In this document: positions 25,481-34,684 of the stretch, piece by piece
Position numbering within the stretch: position 1 is the stretch's first letter
Layout of the letters: the number at the start of each line of letters is the position of its first letter
Source of the DNA: Paenibacillus turicensis
Lineage (GTDB): Bacteria; Bacillota; Bacilli; Paenibacillales; Paenibacillaceae
Reading direction: 5' to 3'
NCBI RefSeq assembly: GCF_017873435.1
Contig: NZ_JAGGKG010000012.1
Location: 62,001 to 126,000 of the forward strand
DNA: 64,000 nucleotides
The notes under the pieces: model-generated
What the model was told of the DNA's origin: nothing
Seen by the model: only the letters and a program-made list of their open reading frames with translations
The model's database searches: none
Position numbers and translations under genes: made by a program

Positions 25481-25494
25481 TGTAAGCGATTAAC
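25481..25494. promoter_or_regulatory. Candidate cre site (CcpA)
   Basis: TGTAAGCGATTAAC matches 12 of 14 positions of the cre consensus TGWAANCGNTNWCA. It lies in the 311-bp region between the divergent licR and IIC genes, so carbon catabolite repression of one or both is expected. The rest of this region shows no other clear structure. Confidence 0.6.
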
Positions 25495-25722
25495 TTGAAT
25501 AGCCTGTATTCTGCATTTTATAACGGCAAAATATAGAATATATCTTACTTGGGAAATACATATATGATTTAACTATAAAGTTTTTGCACCTCGTTTTGTA
25601 GTCAACGGAGGATAGGAGCTGATGGGGGGCGTTTAAGATTAAACATAGAAAGGATAGAAAGGAATACGGAGTCCTAAAGGATACTTATTACTGGCTAAGA
25701 AAAACTGAGAGGAAGAATACAC

Positions 25723-27006
25723 ATGAATAATACTTCAACAAAATTCAGTAAAGTTTTATCTGCGGTTACTGCTTTTAGTAAAAATAAGTATGTGAAGTCT
25801 GTTTCAGATTCGATGATGACTCTGATCGGGATTATGGTATTTGGTTCATTTGCTGTTATTTTGAAGGCGTTTCCAATAAAGTCAGTTGCCACTTTTTTTG
25901 AAAATATCGGGATTGCACCTTATTTTGGCGCTATTTATAACTTAACCATTGGTGCGATTTCTATTTATCTCGTATTTCTCATTGCTAAAAATCTAGCTTC
26001 AAAATTTAATTTTGGCGATGACAGCACGACGGTTGGTTTAATTGCCATTATGAACTTTTTAATATTAACGCCGCTAGGTAACTTTGTTTCTGGGGAATCC
26101 AACGTCACTGCGATCCCTTTAAAATGGTTAGGTACAAGTGGGATGTTCTCCGCAATTATCGTTGGTTTACTAGTAGGTAGAGGGTATGTGTTTATTAAAG
26201 AGAAAAAATGGACGATTAAAATGCCACCAGGTGTACCCCCGATGGTTTCTCGTTCATTTGAATCATTGATTCCGACGATTTTGTTGGGGACATTATCTGC
26301 AATTATTGCTTATTTATTTAGCTTAACTTCCTTTGGTAATATGCATCAGCTTATGTTTACTGTGCTTCAAAATCCGCTTCAAGGCATCGGAAGCTCCATT
26401 TGGGCCATTATGTTAATTATCGCCTTCCAGCAATTTTTATGGTTTTTAGGGATTCATGGAACAAATATAATTACCCCTGTTGTAGCACCTATTCTTATGG
26501 CATTAAATGTAGAGAACTTATCGGCATATGAAGCAGGGAAGGAAATGCCACATATCGTTACGCATGCCTTTGTAAACATTGTATGTTGGGGCGGTACGGC
26601 ACTTGGATTAGTCATTTTGATGTTATTTGTCGGAAAAAGCAAAAGATATAAAGAGTTAGGTAAATTGTCGGTCGTGCCTGCGTTATTTGGGATAACTGAA
26701 CCCGTTATTTTTGGGACACCGTTAGTATTGAACTTTAAAATGGCAATTCCTTTTATTTTTAACAACTCTATTTGTTTAGGTCTCGCTTACTTATTAACGA
26801 AAATAGGCCTCGTTGCTCAAACGATTGGGGCCCAAGCCGTGTTTGGCTTACCACTTGGATTCCACGCTAGTGTTGGAGGCAGTGTATCTATTATCATTTT
26901 GCAGCTGCTTATTCAGTTAGTGTTGTCGCCAATCCTATGGTATCCATGGTTTAAAATGCTTGATAAAGAGGCGGTAATTGAGGAACAAAAAATATTAGCA
27001 CAGTAG
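25723..27006 (+). CDS. licC: PTS lactose/cellobiose-family IIC permease
   Basis: 427 residues with about ten hydrophobic segments. The central QQFLWFLGIHGTNIITP segment with its conserved His, the TEPVIFGTPLVLN motif and a C-terminal GLPLGFH region are those of cellobiose/lactose-type IIC permeases (CelB/LicC). It binds and transports the sugar while IIB phosphorylates it. It has no fused IIB domain, in line with the separate IIB at 22837. GAGAGGAAG is the ribosome site. The glucuronidase gene follows with no gap, which suggests that the substrate is a beta-glucuronide or a glucuronate-containing disaccharide. Confidence 0.93.
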   Translation: MNNTSTKFSKVLSAVTAFSKNKYVKSVSDSMMTLIGIMVFGSFAVILKAFPIKSVATFFENIGIAPYFGAIYNLTIGAISIYLVFLIAKNLASKFNFGDDSTTVGLIAIMNFLILTPLGNFVSGESNVTAIPLKWLGTSGMFSAIIVGLLVGRGYVFIKEKKWTIKMPPGVPPMVSRSFESLIPTILLGTLSAIIAYLFSLTSFGNMHQLMFTVLQNPLQGIGSSIWAIMLIIAFQQFLWFLGIHGTNIITPVVAPILMALNVENLSAYEAGKEMPHIVTHAFVNIVCWGGTALGLVILMLFVGKSKRYKELGKLSVVPALFGITEPVIFGTPLVLNFKMAIPFIFNNSICLGLAYLLTKIGLVAQTIGAQAVFGLPLGFHASVGGSVSIIILQLLIQLVLSPILWYPWFKMLDKEAVIEEQKILAQ

Positions 27007-27015
27007 GTGAAGATG

Positions 27016-28785
27016 ATGTTGTATCCAAAAATGAATGAGACTAGATCGCTAATTGATTTATCAGGAATTTGGAAGGTGCAGATTGAAAAACAGGGGACAA
27101 ATATTGACCCATGTAAACCACTTCAAGAAACAATATTGATTGCGGTTCCAGCCTCCTTAAATGATCAAGTCATTGATGAAGAGATTCGTAATCATGTGGG
27201 GAACTTTTGGTATGAGACAGAGTTAACTTTGCCTTCTAGCATCTTTAATGAAAGAAAAGTAATTCGGTTTGCATCCGTTACTCATAAGGCTATTGTATTT
27301 ATTAACGGAGAAAAGGTAGCTGAACACATAGGTGGATTTACACCTTTTGAGGTGGAAATAGATTCACATGTAAAACTAGGCATCAACAATTTAAAGGTAT
27401 GTGTGTCTAATATATTAGATGAAAGTACACTACCGTGTGGATTTTATCAGGAAATTAACGGCAAACCCTATGTGACACCACGATTTGATTTCTTCAATTA
27501 TTGTGGGATTCATCGTCCTGTTAAGCTGTACACCACGAATCACACTCATATTGATGACATCATTATCCATTACGATTATAAAGATGGAGAGACGAGCGTT
27601 ACTCCAGAAGTAGCTATTAGTGGTGAATATGACAAGGTGACGATTGAAATTGTAGATGAAAATAATAAAATTGTTGCTAAAGCCAACAGTTTAAATGAGA
27701 GCTTACTCATCTTAGGTACTCATTTGTGGCAGCCATTACAAGCTTATTTATATAAACTGAAGGTCTCCTTATATAATGTCAACGGTAATTTACTCGATAC
27801 CTATGCAGAAGAGTTTGGCGTAAGAACTGTAAAGATCGAAAACAATAAATTTTACATTAATGATAAGGAATTTTACTTCAAAGGTTTTGGTAAACACGAG
27901 GATTTCCCAGTGCTAGGCAAAGGCTTTAATAGCGCTGTCACCAATTTAGATAAAAATCTGATGAAGTGGTTAGGGGCTAACTCTTTTAGAACCTCTCATT
28001 ACCCTTATTCAGAAGAGGAAATGATATTAGCTGACCGTGAGGGGATTGTTGTTATTGATGAAGTGCCTGGCGTTGGTTTATTTACGAATTTCCATGTTGA
28101 TGTAAACCTAAATATCAATAAGGATTCAAAAAATACGTGGCAAACGTTGCAAACCCATGACAATCACAAAAATGTGATTCAAGAATTGGTAAAGAGAGAT
28201 AAAAATCATGCGTGTGTCGTGATGTGGGCGATTGCCAATGAACCAGCAAGTCATCAAGAGGGAGCGGGACAATATTTTAGACCGTTAGTGGAATTAACGA
28301 AGAGGTTAGATCACCAAAAACGTCCTGTAGTGATCCCAAACATTGTGAATGCAACACCAGAGCTGGATCAAGTCACTGAATTTGTAGATGTCATCTGCTT
28401 AAATCGCTATTATGGTTGGTATATTCAACATGGAAACTTAGATTTGGCGATTGAAGGGCTTCGTAATGAGCTGAAAAAGTGGCATGAAAAATATCCGAAT
28501 AAACCGATTATGTTCTCCGAGTTTGGGGCAGATACGATTTCAGGACTGCATTCACTATATCGAACCCCTTACTCCGAAGAGTTCCAAATTGACTTTTATA
28601 GACGGAATTTTGAGGTATTAGATGAATTGGATTATATCGTGGGAGAACACCTTTGGAATTTTGCGGATTTTGAAACGGCTGCGAATATTCGTAGAATCGA
28701 TGGAAACAAAAAAGGGATTTTTACTCGCGATCGTAGACCTAAGTCTATTGCCTTTGAGCTTAAACGTAGATGGGAAAAGCTGTAG
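27016..28785 (+). CDS. uidA: Beta-glucuronidase, GH2 family
   Basis: About 590 residues, cytoplasmic (no signal peptide). The jelly-roll, immunoglobulin-like and TIM-barrel layout of E. coli UidA is clear: NHVGNFWYETELTLP, THKAIVFINGE, FDFFNYCGIHRPV, the acid/base Glu in AIANEPAS, the nucleophile Glu in MFSEFGADT and GEHLWNFADF. The NxK motif that recognises the glucuronate carboxylate is kept (GNKKGIFTRDRRP), so true glucuronidase specificity is likely. Starts at GTG 27007, ATG 27013 and ATG 27016 are all in frame; AGGTGA fits 27016 best. It is translationally coupled to the IIC gene. Confidence 0.93.
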   Translation: MLYPKMNETRSLIDLSGIWKVQIEKQGTNIDPCKPLQETILIAVPASLNDQVIDEEIRNHVGNFWYETELTLPSSIFNERKVIRFASVTHKAIVFINGEKVAEHIGGFTPFEVEIDSHVKLGINNLKVCVSNILDESTLPCGFYQEINGKPYVTPRFDFFNYCGIHRPVKLYTTNHTHIDDIIIHYDYKDGETSVTPEVAISGEYDKVTIEIVDENNKIVAKANSLNESLLILGTHLWQPLQAYLYKLKVSLYNVNGNLLDTYAEEFGVRTVKIENNKFYINDKEFYFKGFGKHEDFPVLGKGFNSAVTNLDKNLMKWLGANSFRTSHYPYSEEEMILADREGIVVIDEVPGVGLFTNFHVDVNLNINKDSKNTWQTLQTHDNHKNVIQELVKRDKNHACVVMWAIANEPASHQEGAGQYFRPLVELTKRLDHQKRPVVIPNIVNATPELDQVTEFVDVICLNRYYGWYIQHGNLDLAIEGLRNELKKWHEKYPNKPIMFSEFGADTISGLHSLYRTPYSEEFQIDFYRRNFEVLDELDYIVGEHLWNFADFETAANIRRIDGNKKGIFTRDRRPKSIAFELKRRWEKL

Positions 28786-28818
28786 TTAAAGCTATAAAAT
28801 AATTTTCAGATACGACCT

Positions 28819-28862
28819 AGTCTTCGTGTCTACTCTTTGTAGTAGATCGGGGACTTTTTTTC
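28819..28862 (+). terminator. Terminator of the IIC-glucuronidase operon
   Basis: AGTCTTCG...CGGGGACT (with G-U pairs) encloses GTCTAC/GTAGTAGA, followed by seven T. Confidence 0.75.
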
Positions 28863-29043
28863 ATATTTTCATATCTATCTTTCTAATGATACCTTTTCTA
28901 AAAATTTGAGCTCGTCATACTTTCGCCATGTTCAGCCTTTACCCCTTCCTCCATAATATGGATTAGGGAAACAATCATTTATACCCTTTACATGTATGAT
29001 TTATTAATTTTCATGCAGGATAAACTAAAGGAGGAACAATCTG

Positions 29044-29979
29044 ATGACTCAAAAAATAAAGTTAAAACCGTTCGTAGATATTGCTACATATATGGAAGGT
29101 TTTGAAATCGTCTCGTTCAGTTTAAGCGAAAATGGATATATTTATATATTGCTGATTGATAAAATTCCTGAAAGGGAAAAAGGCATGTTTGTTCAGACAT
29201 CATTAAATCAATTTCGCACTTACAAAATGCTTATTATTAACCAATTAAAAATTCAGGATGTAATTCTAATAGGCGAGAAATTCAATTATCACTACCTGCA
29301 GCCTTTAGGTGAGGATCGTCTATTGCTTGTTGGCGCAAGAGCTAGAAAATATCAAAACCAAGCTTCTTATCGAGATTGTGACTATAATGCTAAGGTGTGT
29401 GATTTTGATGGAAATATAATTACTCAATTTTGCCTCGGAGATGGTATACAAGACGTACAGGTGACAGCAGGAGGAACGATATGGACAAGTTACTTTGACG
29501 AGGGGGTATATGGAAATTATGGTTGGGATGAACCGATTGGAGCAAGTGGGCTTATAGCTTGGGATGAACAAGGTAACAAGAAGTTTGAAAATAAAGTAGC
29601 CTGTATTGATGACTGCTATGCGCTAAATGTTGTCAGTGAGGATGAGGTTTGGTTTTACTATTACAATGAGTTTAAGCTTGGCTATATTCAAGGAGGAATA
29701 GACCAACCGGAAATTACATTTATGGACCCACATATCTCTGGGTCATCTGGATTTTGTACGGATGGTGATCATTTTTTGTTTGATGCAGGGTATAGCAAGC
29801 ATGGCACTTATATTTTAAAGAAACTAGCCAAGCCAGGAAACCTAGTTGGCAAGCAGAGTATTCAGTTTGTAGATGAATCAGGAGAAAAACTTGTTCGCGC
29901 ATCACTAAGGAGAAATCAATTACTGTTAAACCAAGGTAGCAGAATGTACTTAGCTAAAATTAATCAGATCATAGAATAA
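29044..29979 (+). CDS. Uncharacterised beta-propeller-like cytoplasmic protein
   Basis: 311 residues with no signal peptide or membrane segment. The sequence alternates short strands and turns, with repeated G-D-G/W-x-D elements: LGDGIQDVQVT, IWTSYFDEGVYGNYGWDEP, GLIAWDEQG and LVRASLRRNQLLL. This looks like a six-bladed propeller and resembles conserved hypothetical proteins of Gram-positive bacteria with the same GDGIQDV/TSYFDEG core. No catalytic site is evident. AAAGGAGG lies nine bases upstream of the ATG. It stands alone between two terminators. Confidence 0.75.
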   Translation: MTQKIKLKPFVDIATYMEGFEIVSFSLSENGYIYILLIDKIPEREKGMFVQTSLNQFRTYKMLIINQLKIQDVILIGEKFNYHYLQPLGEDRLLLVGARARKYQNQASYRDCDYNAKVCDFDGNIITQFCLGDGIQDVQVTAGGTIWTSYFDEGVYGNYGWDEPIGASGLIAWDEQGNKKFENKVACIDDCYALNVVSEDEVWFYYYNEFKLGYIQGGIDQPEITFMDPHISGSSGFCTDGDHFLFDAGYSKHGTYILKKLAKPGNLVGKQSIQFVDESGEKLVRASLRRNQLLLNQGSRMYLAKINQIIE

Positions 29980-30002
29980 TTGCGTTTAATTTAAAATAGT
30001 AA

Positions 30003-30055
30003 AGTGAGGGATGGAGGCAAAATATTATTCTGTAGCTCCAGCCCTCATTTTTCTT
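30003..30055. terminator. Terminator of the 29044-29979 gene
   Basis: GAGGGATGGAG (30006-30016) pairs with CTCCAGCCCTC (30036-30046) with one bulge, followed by ATTTTTC. The A-rich opposite flank is weak, so it is mainly a plus-strand terminator. Confidence 0.75.
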
Positions 30056-30120
30056 GTGATTCTTTTTTTTCTGTTTTTTAAACCTTCTAAAATTTTCTAT
30101 GCCGTTAAAGCTAGCTTCCT

Positions 30121-31005
30121 CTACTTCTCTTGCACAGCAAGATTAGCCAATGCAATTGCGCCCAATAGCCCAGCATTATCACCTAATCCAGGTGGCACGA
30201 TGTAATTATCGATGTTAACGTTTAAGCTAGGATGCTGTATATAATTTTTTAATAGTGCTTTTAGTTGCATGGAAATCATAGGGAATAGATGTGTTTGCTT
30301 CATTATGCCGCCACCCATCACAATTTTTTGCGGAGACACAATAAGCACATAGTTCATGAGCGCTTGAGCTAAATAATAAGACTCCATTTCCCAAGCTTCA
30401 TGATCGTTAGGTAAGTCAGATCCATGCGCGACCTGCCAGCGCTTCACAATGGCGGGGCCTGCGGCTAAGCCTTCTAAGCAATCGTGATGATAAGGACAAG
30501 CGCCCTCAAAGGTATCCTTGGGATGTCTACGAACAAGAATATGTCCCATCTCAGGATGAGATAAGCCATGAATAAGCTTACCGCCAACCATAGCCCCTGC
30601 GCCAATTCCAGTTCCGACGGTGATGTACAGACAGTTGTCCAAGCCCTGGGCAGCGCCCCACAGCGATTCACCTAAAGCGGCTCCGTTCACATCCGTATCA
30701 AAGCCAATTGGAATGTCCCAATGCTCGCGTAAGGCACCAATAAGATTAAAGTTGCTCCAATGTGGTTTAGGTGTTGACGTAATGTATCCATACGTTGGAC
30801 TACCTACAATCGGATCGATTGGTCCAAAGGAGCCAACGCCCATGGCATCAATTGTTTTATCACTAAAATAATGAAGCACGTGCTTCATCGTTTCTTCTGG
30901 TGTAGTTGTGGGAAAGCTAACGCGATCTAATAGTGTCCCATCCTCAGTCCCAAGCCCGCATACAAACTTTGTGCCCCCAGCCTCAATTGCACCTAAGATT
31001 GTCAC
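30121..31005 (-). CDS. scrK: ROK-family fructokinase
   Basis: 294 residues from a GTG start with AGGAGG nine bases upstream. The ATP-binding loop (GAIEAGGTKFVCG), the catalytic Asp in FDTDVNGAALGE, ITVGTGIGAG and the zinc site HILVRRHP...CPYHHDCLEGLA are all present, as in ScrK/GmuE fructokinases that make fructose-6-phosphate. The gene follows an EIIA-Glc gene by 58 bp and lies downstream of a ScrR-like repressor, which fits sucrose or other fructose-containing sugar use, but no sucrose-6-phosphate hydrolase is in the window. Mannose specificity remains possible. Confidence 0.88.
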   Translation of the reverse strand: MTILGAIEAGGTKFVCGLGTEDGTLLDRVSFPTTTPEETMKHVLHYFSDKTIDAMGVGSFGPIDPIVGSPTYGYITSTPKPHWSNFNLIGALREHWDIPIGFDTDVNGAALGESLWGAAQGLDNCLYITVGTGIGAGAMVGGKLIHGLSHPEMGHILVRRHPKDTFEGACPYHHDCLEGLAAGPAIVKRWQVAHGSDLPNDHEAWEMESYYLAQALMNYVLIVSPQKIVMGGGIMKQTHLFPMISMQLKALLKNYIQHPSLNVNIDNYIVPPGLGDNAGLLGAIALANLAVQEK

Positions 31006-31063
31006 AATAATGAACCTCCTAACATTATAGGTTTAATACTTACTAACTTAGTTTTATAATCAT

Positions 31064-31564
31064 CTATGATTTTAAGTGAACGATTGCAAGTGGCGTGAGC
31101 ATCGGTGTGTTGTTTTCTATATTAATAGTAATACGCTCAACTTGGTCTTGACCATCTGGGATAATCAGTGGCGTAATGACAGGATAACCCGCCTGTTGAA
31201 TTTTATCGATATCAAAAGATAATAAGAGCTGTCCTTGTTTTACTTGATCTCCAACCTTTACATGGGGCTGGAAGCCATCGCCTTTTAAACCAACAGTGTT
31301 AATTCCAACATGAATCAACACTTGAACTCCTGTGGAGTGCTCCAATAAAATGGCATGCTTACTTTTCTCCATAATATGTGCAACTTTACCAGAGAAGGGG
31401 GCTAACACCTTACCTTCACTAGGCTCAATGGCAAACCCTTCTCCCATTGCTTTACTTGCAAATGCCTCATCAGGTACTTGCTCTATTGGTACGATAGTAC
31501 CAGCTACAGGTGAAATAATTTCGATTTCTGTAATTTGTTCTTTTTTCTTAAACCAGCCTAACAT
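31064..31564 (-). CDS. crr: PTS glucose-family IIA component
   Basis: 166 residues from the ATG at 31564 (GGAGG seven bases upstream; the frame extends to 31591). It is a stand-alone IIA-Glc domain: SPVAGTIVPIEQVPDEAFAS, GEGFAIEPSEG and the phosphorylation site region with H70 and H85, spaced 15 apart like H75/H90 of E. coli. It should phosphorylate a separate glucose- or sucrose-family IIBC that is not in this window. It is co-transcribed with the downstream fructokinase. Confidence 0.92.
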   Translation of the reverse strand: MLGWFKKKEQITEIEIISPVAGTIVPIEQVPDEAFASKAMGEGFAIEPSEGKVLAPFSGKVAHIMEKSKHAILLEHSTGVQVLIHVGINTVGLKGDGFQPHVKVGDQVKQGQLLLSFDIDKIQQAGYPVITPLIIPDGQDQVERITINIENNTPMLTPLAIVHLKS

Positions 31565-31668
31565 ATCATTTCCTCCAATCGTAGTGTGCAAAAGCTTATG
31601 TCTAGTGACTTATGTGAATTGCAGAGCCTAACCGTTATTATTACTACTTCTATAATGTATATTTAACC

Positions 31669-31688
31669 ATGTGGTAACGTTACCACAT
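31669..31688. promoter_or_regulatory. LacI-family operator upstream of the crr-scrK operon
   Basis: ATGTGGTAACGTTACCACAT is a perfect 20-bp palindrome with the central CG typical of LacI/GalR-family operators. It lies 105 bp upstream of the IIA start and just after the end of the ScrR-like gene, so that repressor is the likely binder. Confidence 0.8.
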
Positions 31689-31727
31689 TGAATAATTGAA
31701 ATAAAAGCAGTTTTTATTAAATAATGT

Positions 31728-32741
31728 TCATATTTTAGCACACCCATTTTTGTTGTCAACGCTTTCCGCGCTCAACAATTCATAGCTCATGGTGTGGGTT
31801 TGCGGTGTTGAGACCCGTTTTTCAATCCATTCTACTAAATTCGTAGCGGCTTGAATGCCAGTGGCTTCATAATCGAATTTAATGGTTGTTAAATGAGGCT
31901 GCACAATTTGAGACACGTCATATCCACCAAAACCTGTAATCGATAGCTGCTTTGGAATGGAGAGACTTAACCTTCCTGCGGCCTTCATCACACCTAAAGC
32001 AATATTATCGGTAGCACAGGCTATAATCGAAGGGGTGTTATGCTTGTTATTTGTTAAGAAATCTAGAGCTTTTTGCTCTGCATCATCGATTGAAAAGCCT
32101 GTTTCTACAAATGAAATTGAATTCAAGCCATGCTCCTGCATCGCCGTCATGAAACCTTTCTTACGTTGAACACCTACCGCTTCGTCCATCTCAGATACGC
32201 CAAAGTAAGCAATTTGAGTATGACCTTGTGCAACGATATGTTGTCCCATTGTGTAGGCTGCATGGTAGTCGTCTTGGATAACATAAGGGAAATCGGGATG
32301 CTGTTGTCCAATCAACATGCAAGGGATCTGAACTTTATGGAGCGTCTCTAGGTGCTTTTCCGTTATTTCGGTCGCTAGCAAAACGATCCCCGCCACCTTT
32401 TGGGTGGCAAGACTATATAAGCTTTCAATTTCTCTATCTAAAGCCTGCTGTGATGTATGAATAAGCATCTGCATGTCATGCTTTTTCAGGGTTGCGTCGA
32501 TGCCATTTAACATTTTTGACACCGCAAAAGAATCTAATCTCGGCACAATGATCCCGATTAGATTGGAACGCTTTCCTTTCAAATGTTGTGCAAAATTATT
32601 TGGCTTATAGTTTGTTTCCTTGATTGCTTTTTGAATTTTTTCTCTAGCTACGTCACTGACGTAACCCCCATTAAGAAAACGGGAAACGGTGCTTGTTCCT
32701 ACGCCAGCTAGTCTAGCAATATCTATAATTGTAACGTTCAT
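31728..32741 (-). CDS. scrR: LacI-family repressor, ScrR-like
   Basis: 337 residues. The helix-turn-helix is IDIARLAGVGTSTVSRFLNG followed by a hinge helix (NNFAQHLKGKRS). The periplasmic-binding-like effector domain (about 60-325) has LIGIIVPRLDSF and CATDNIALGVMKA. It resembles sucrose-operon repressors of Gram-positive bacteria, and its position next to a fructokinase and EIIA-Glc supports that. The effector sugar is inferred from context only. Confidence 0.83.
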   Translation of the reverse strand: MNVTIIDIARLAGVGTSTVSRFLNGGYVSDVAREKIQKAIKETNYKPNNFAQHLKGKRSNLIGIIVPRLDSFAVSKMLNGIDATLKKHDMQMLIHTSQQALDREIESLYSLATQKVAGIVLLATEITEKHLETLHKVQIPCMLIGQQHPDFPYVIQDDYHAAYTMGQHIVAQGHTQIAYFGVSEMDEAVGVQRKKGFMTAMQEHGLNSISFVETGFSIDDAEQKALDFLTNNKHNTPSIIACATDNIALGVMKAAGRLSLSIPKQLSITGFGGYDVSQIVQPHLTTIKFDYEATGIQAATNLVEWIEKRVSTPQTHTMSYELLSAESVDNKNGCAKI

Positions 32742-32819
32742 CCTTGAAATCCTTTCTTCCTGTTAGCGTCAAAGCTTATTTCATATTCAGTTGAGCAGTT
32801 GATGTTTTGCTGAATACAG

Positions 32820-33536
32820 TTACTGATCTAAAAAGCGGGTTGCCTCTTGATGAATCATCTTTAAGTCTATTCCTTGCTGAGTAGCAGCAAAAACACAACC
32901 ACAATAACATTGTCTAAAAATATCGTATTCCTTGCACATTTCAATCGACCGTTTATAGCCATTGTTTTTCTTAAAATCACTAGGTAAATATTTGACATCA
33001 TATATTTTTTGAACATCTAAGCCGATTTCGTTCACATGTTGACTGTTCTTTTTCGGAGATAATGTAATGGCACTGCCAAAGTAATCAAAATTAAGCTCTA
33101 GCGCCTTGAGTGCAGAGGATTCCAGTCGCATCTCGAAGCAGGCGGTGCATCGTTTGCCACCTTCAGGCTCATCTTGTAGCTGTCCCTCTTTGACCCGTTT
33201 CAAAAAGACATGTGGCTCATAATCTGCGGCAATAAAACCAACTTCACTACCTGTACGAGTATTAAAGTTTTCAACAAATTCCTTTTGCACAATTTTACGA
33301 CGTTCGTATTCACTTTGTGGGTGTATATTAGAATTGGCAAAATAAATGGTGATATCCGCATATTGCACCAAATATTCTAACGTATATGTACTACATGGGG
33401 CACAACAGCTATGAATAAGTATTTTTGGGCGTTGCTCCGATTCTTTCCAATTGCGAATCATTTTTTGCAATACAGTATCGTAATTAATTTTTTGATCCCT
33501 ATTCATTCGATTTAAGATTTGTTCTGGATTAATCAT
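32820..33536 (-). CDS. queH: Epoxyqueuosine reductase QueH
   Basis: A 238-residue cytoplasmic enzyme for the last step of queuosine synthesis in tRNA (reduction of epoxyqueuosine), the non-cobalamin alternative to QueG. Conserved cysteines are visible in ILIHSCCAPCS, GKRCTACFEMRL and RQCYCGC, which hold an iron-sulphur cluster and a second metal, and SPKKNSQHVNEIG is present. No other queuosine gene is next to it. AAGGAG lies five bases before the start. Confidence 0.93.
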   Translation of the reverse strand: MINPEQILNRMNRDQKINYDTVLQKMIRNWKESEQRPKILIHSCCAPCSTYTLEYLVQYADITIYFANSNIHPQSEYERRKIVQKEFVENFNTRTGSEVGFIAADYEPHVFLKRVKEGQLQDEPEGGKRCTACFEMRLESSALKALELNFDYFGSAITLSPKKNSQHVNEIGLDVQKIYDVKYLPSDFKKNNGYKRSIEMCKEYDIFRQCYCGCVFAATQQGIDLKMIHQEATRFLDQ

Positions 33537-33754
33537 AATTACTCCTTAGCCATATTAAAATCACATGCAAGACGTTATATTCGTTGATTTGTCGTTTTAT
33601 TATGACAATAACGCTTTGGATTATGGAAGTCAAAGAAAATGGTTATACCCATCAATCTAGACTAAGGTCCAGCATTTTTTCAGTCTATAGAGGGGGGCTG
33701 GTTCTTGGCATCATCTTTTATACTGTTTATAGGATTAGGAAAGAGGGGCTTACC

Positions 33755-34528
33755 ATGAAAAAACAAAGTGCATTGCAGGCATGGATCATTATGCTGTTAT
33801 CCTTACCGAGAGGGATTATAGCATTTGTCGTTGCCATTGCGGGGATATGTATCAGCCTACCGTTAATGATTGTATGGATTGGATTTCCATTGCTAGATAT
33901 GACGTTACGCATTTGTCAGTGGCTGTTAGGAGAAGAAGAGAGACAAGTAAATCAATGGCTACACAATGAATCTAATGCACATCACCCACACAATCAAAAA
34001 AATCAACAGGCTCAACATAAACAACAAAATCAACTGAACCCATATTCATATGAACTTGCAGATCAAGTACATAGTGAACAATCTAATCAACAATACAGTG
34101 AATCATATAATGAACAATATACTGGAGCATATAATGAACAAGATCATCAAGCTACAAGCTACAAATGGCAGGGTTTTAGCAGATTGTGGTCCATGCTACA
34201 GGATCGTAGAAGCTATCAAGGGCTGTTTTATTGCATACTACAGCTCCCAGTAGGTATCATTAACTTCACTTTTGCACTCGTGTTTCCTTTGACCTTTATC
34301 GCAGTGATGTTAGCACCAATTGCAAATTACTTTAGCCTGCAATATTTTTCATTTGACTTATTTGAAGGGAATACCTCACTCCTTACGTACTTATTACCTG
34401 CCATGACTTCATTTGAGCATTCCTTAATCGTGGGTGGAGTGGGCATTGTGCTAGTATTGTTAATACCTAAAATGATTAGAGCCTTTGGACGTGTCTATGC
34501 AACCTGGATTAGTATGATTGCGAATTGA
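33755..34528 (+). CDS. Membrane protein with a split Sensor-like domain
   Basis: 257 residues from the ATG at 33755 (AGAGGGG six bases upstream); the open frame extends 57 codons further upstream without a ribosome site. Two pairs of membrane helices (LPRGIIAFVVAIAGICISLP... and LPVGIINFTFALVFPLTFIAV...) each open with L-P-x-G-I-I, like the repeated halves of the 'Sensor' domain found at the N-terminus of some histidine kinases. Here no kinase follows. Residues about 70-140 form a Gln/Asn/His/Tyr-rich linker of low complexity with repeated Y-N-E-Q/Y-S-E-S units. The role is unknown. Confidence 0.65.
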   Translation: MKKQSALQAWIIMLLSLPRGIIAFVVAIAGICISLPLMIVWIGFPLLDMTLRICQWLLGEEERQVNQWLHNESNAHHPHNQKNQQAQHKQQNQLNPYSYELADQVHSEQSNQQYSESYNEQYTGAYNEQDHQATSYKWQGFSRLWSMLQDRRSYQGLFYCILQLPVGIINFTFALVFPLTFIAVMLAPIANYFSLQYFSFDLFEGNTSLLTYLLPAMTSFEHSLIVGGVGIVLVLLIPKMIRAFGRVYATWISMIAN

Positions 34529-34684
34529 AAATTATAGAAAATTTTAATAGTCCTCAAGTGCTTCGATTAGAGCTGCTTGTAGGGCTTTTTATTGTAAAAA
34601 AATAGGCTAACACATAGCATGAATAAGTTGCATAGGATGTAAGGTGTAGGAATTAAGTTGATTTTTGAAGGGAGCTTGCATCAA

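Noticed and set aside
30011-30205. 64-codon hydrophobic plus-strand frame (MEAKYYSVAPAL...)
   Set aside because: It starts inside a terminator stem and continues antisense into the fructokinase gene. The ATGGAGG at its head is part of the hairpin.
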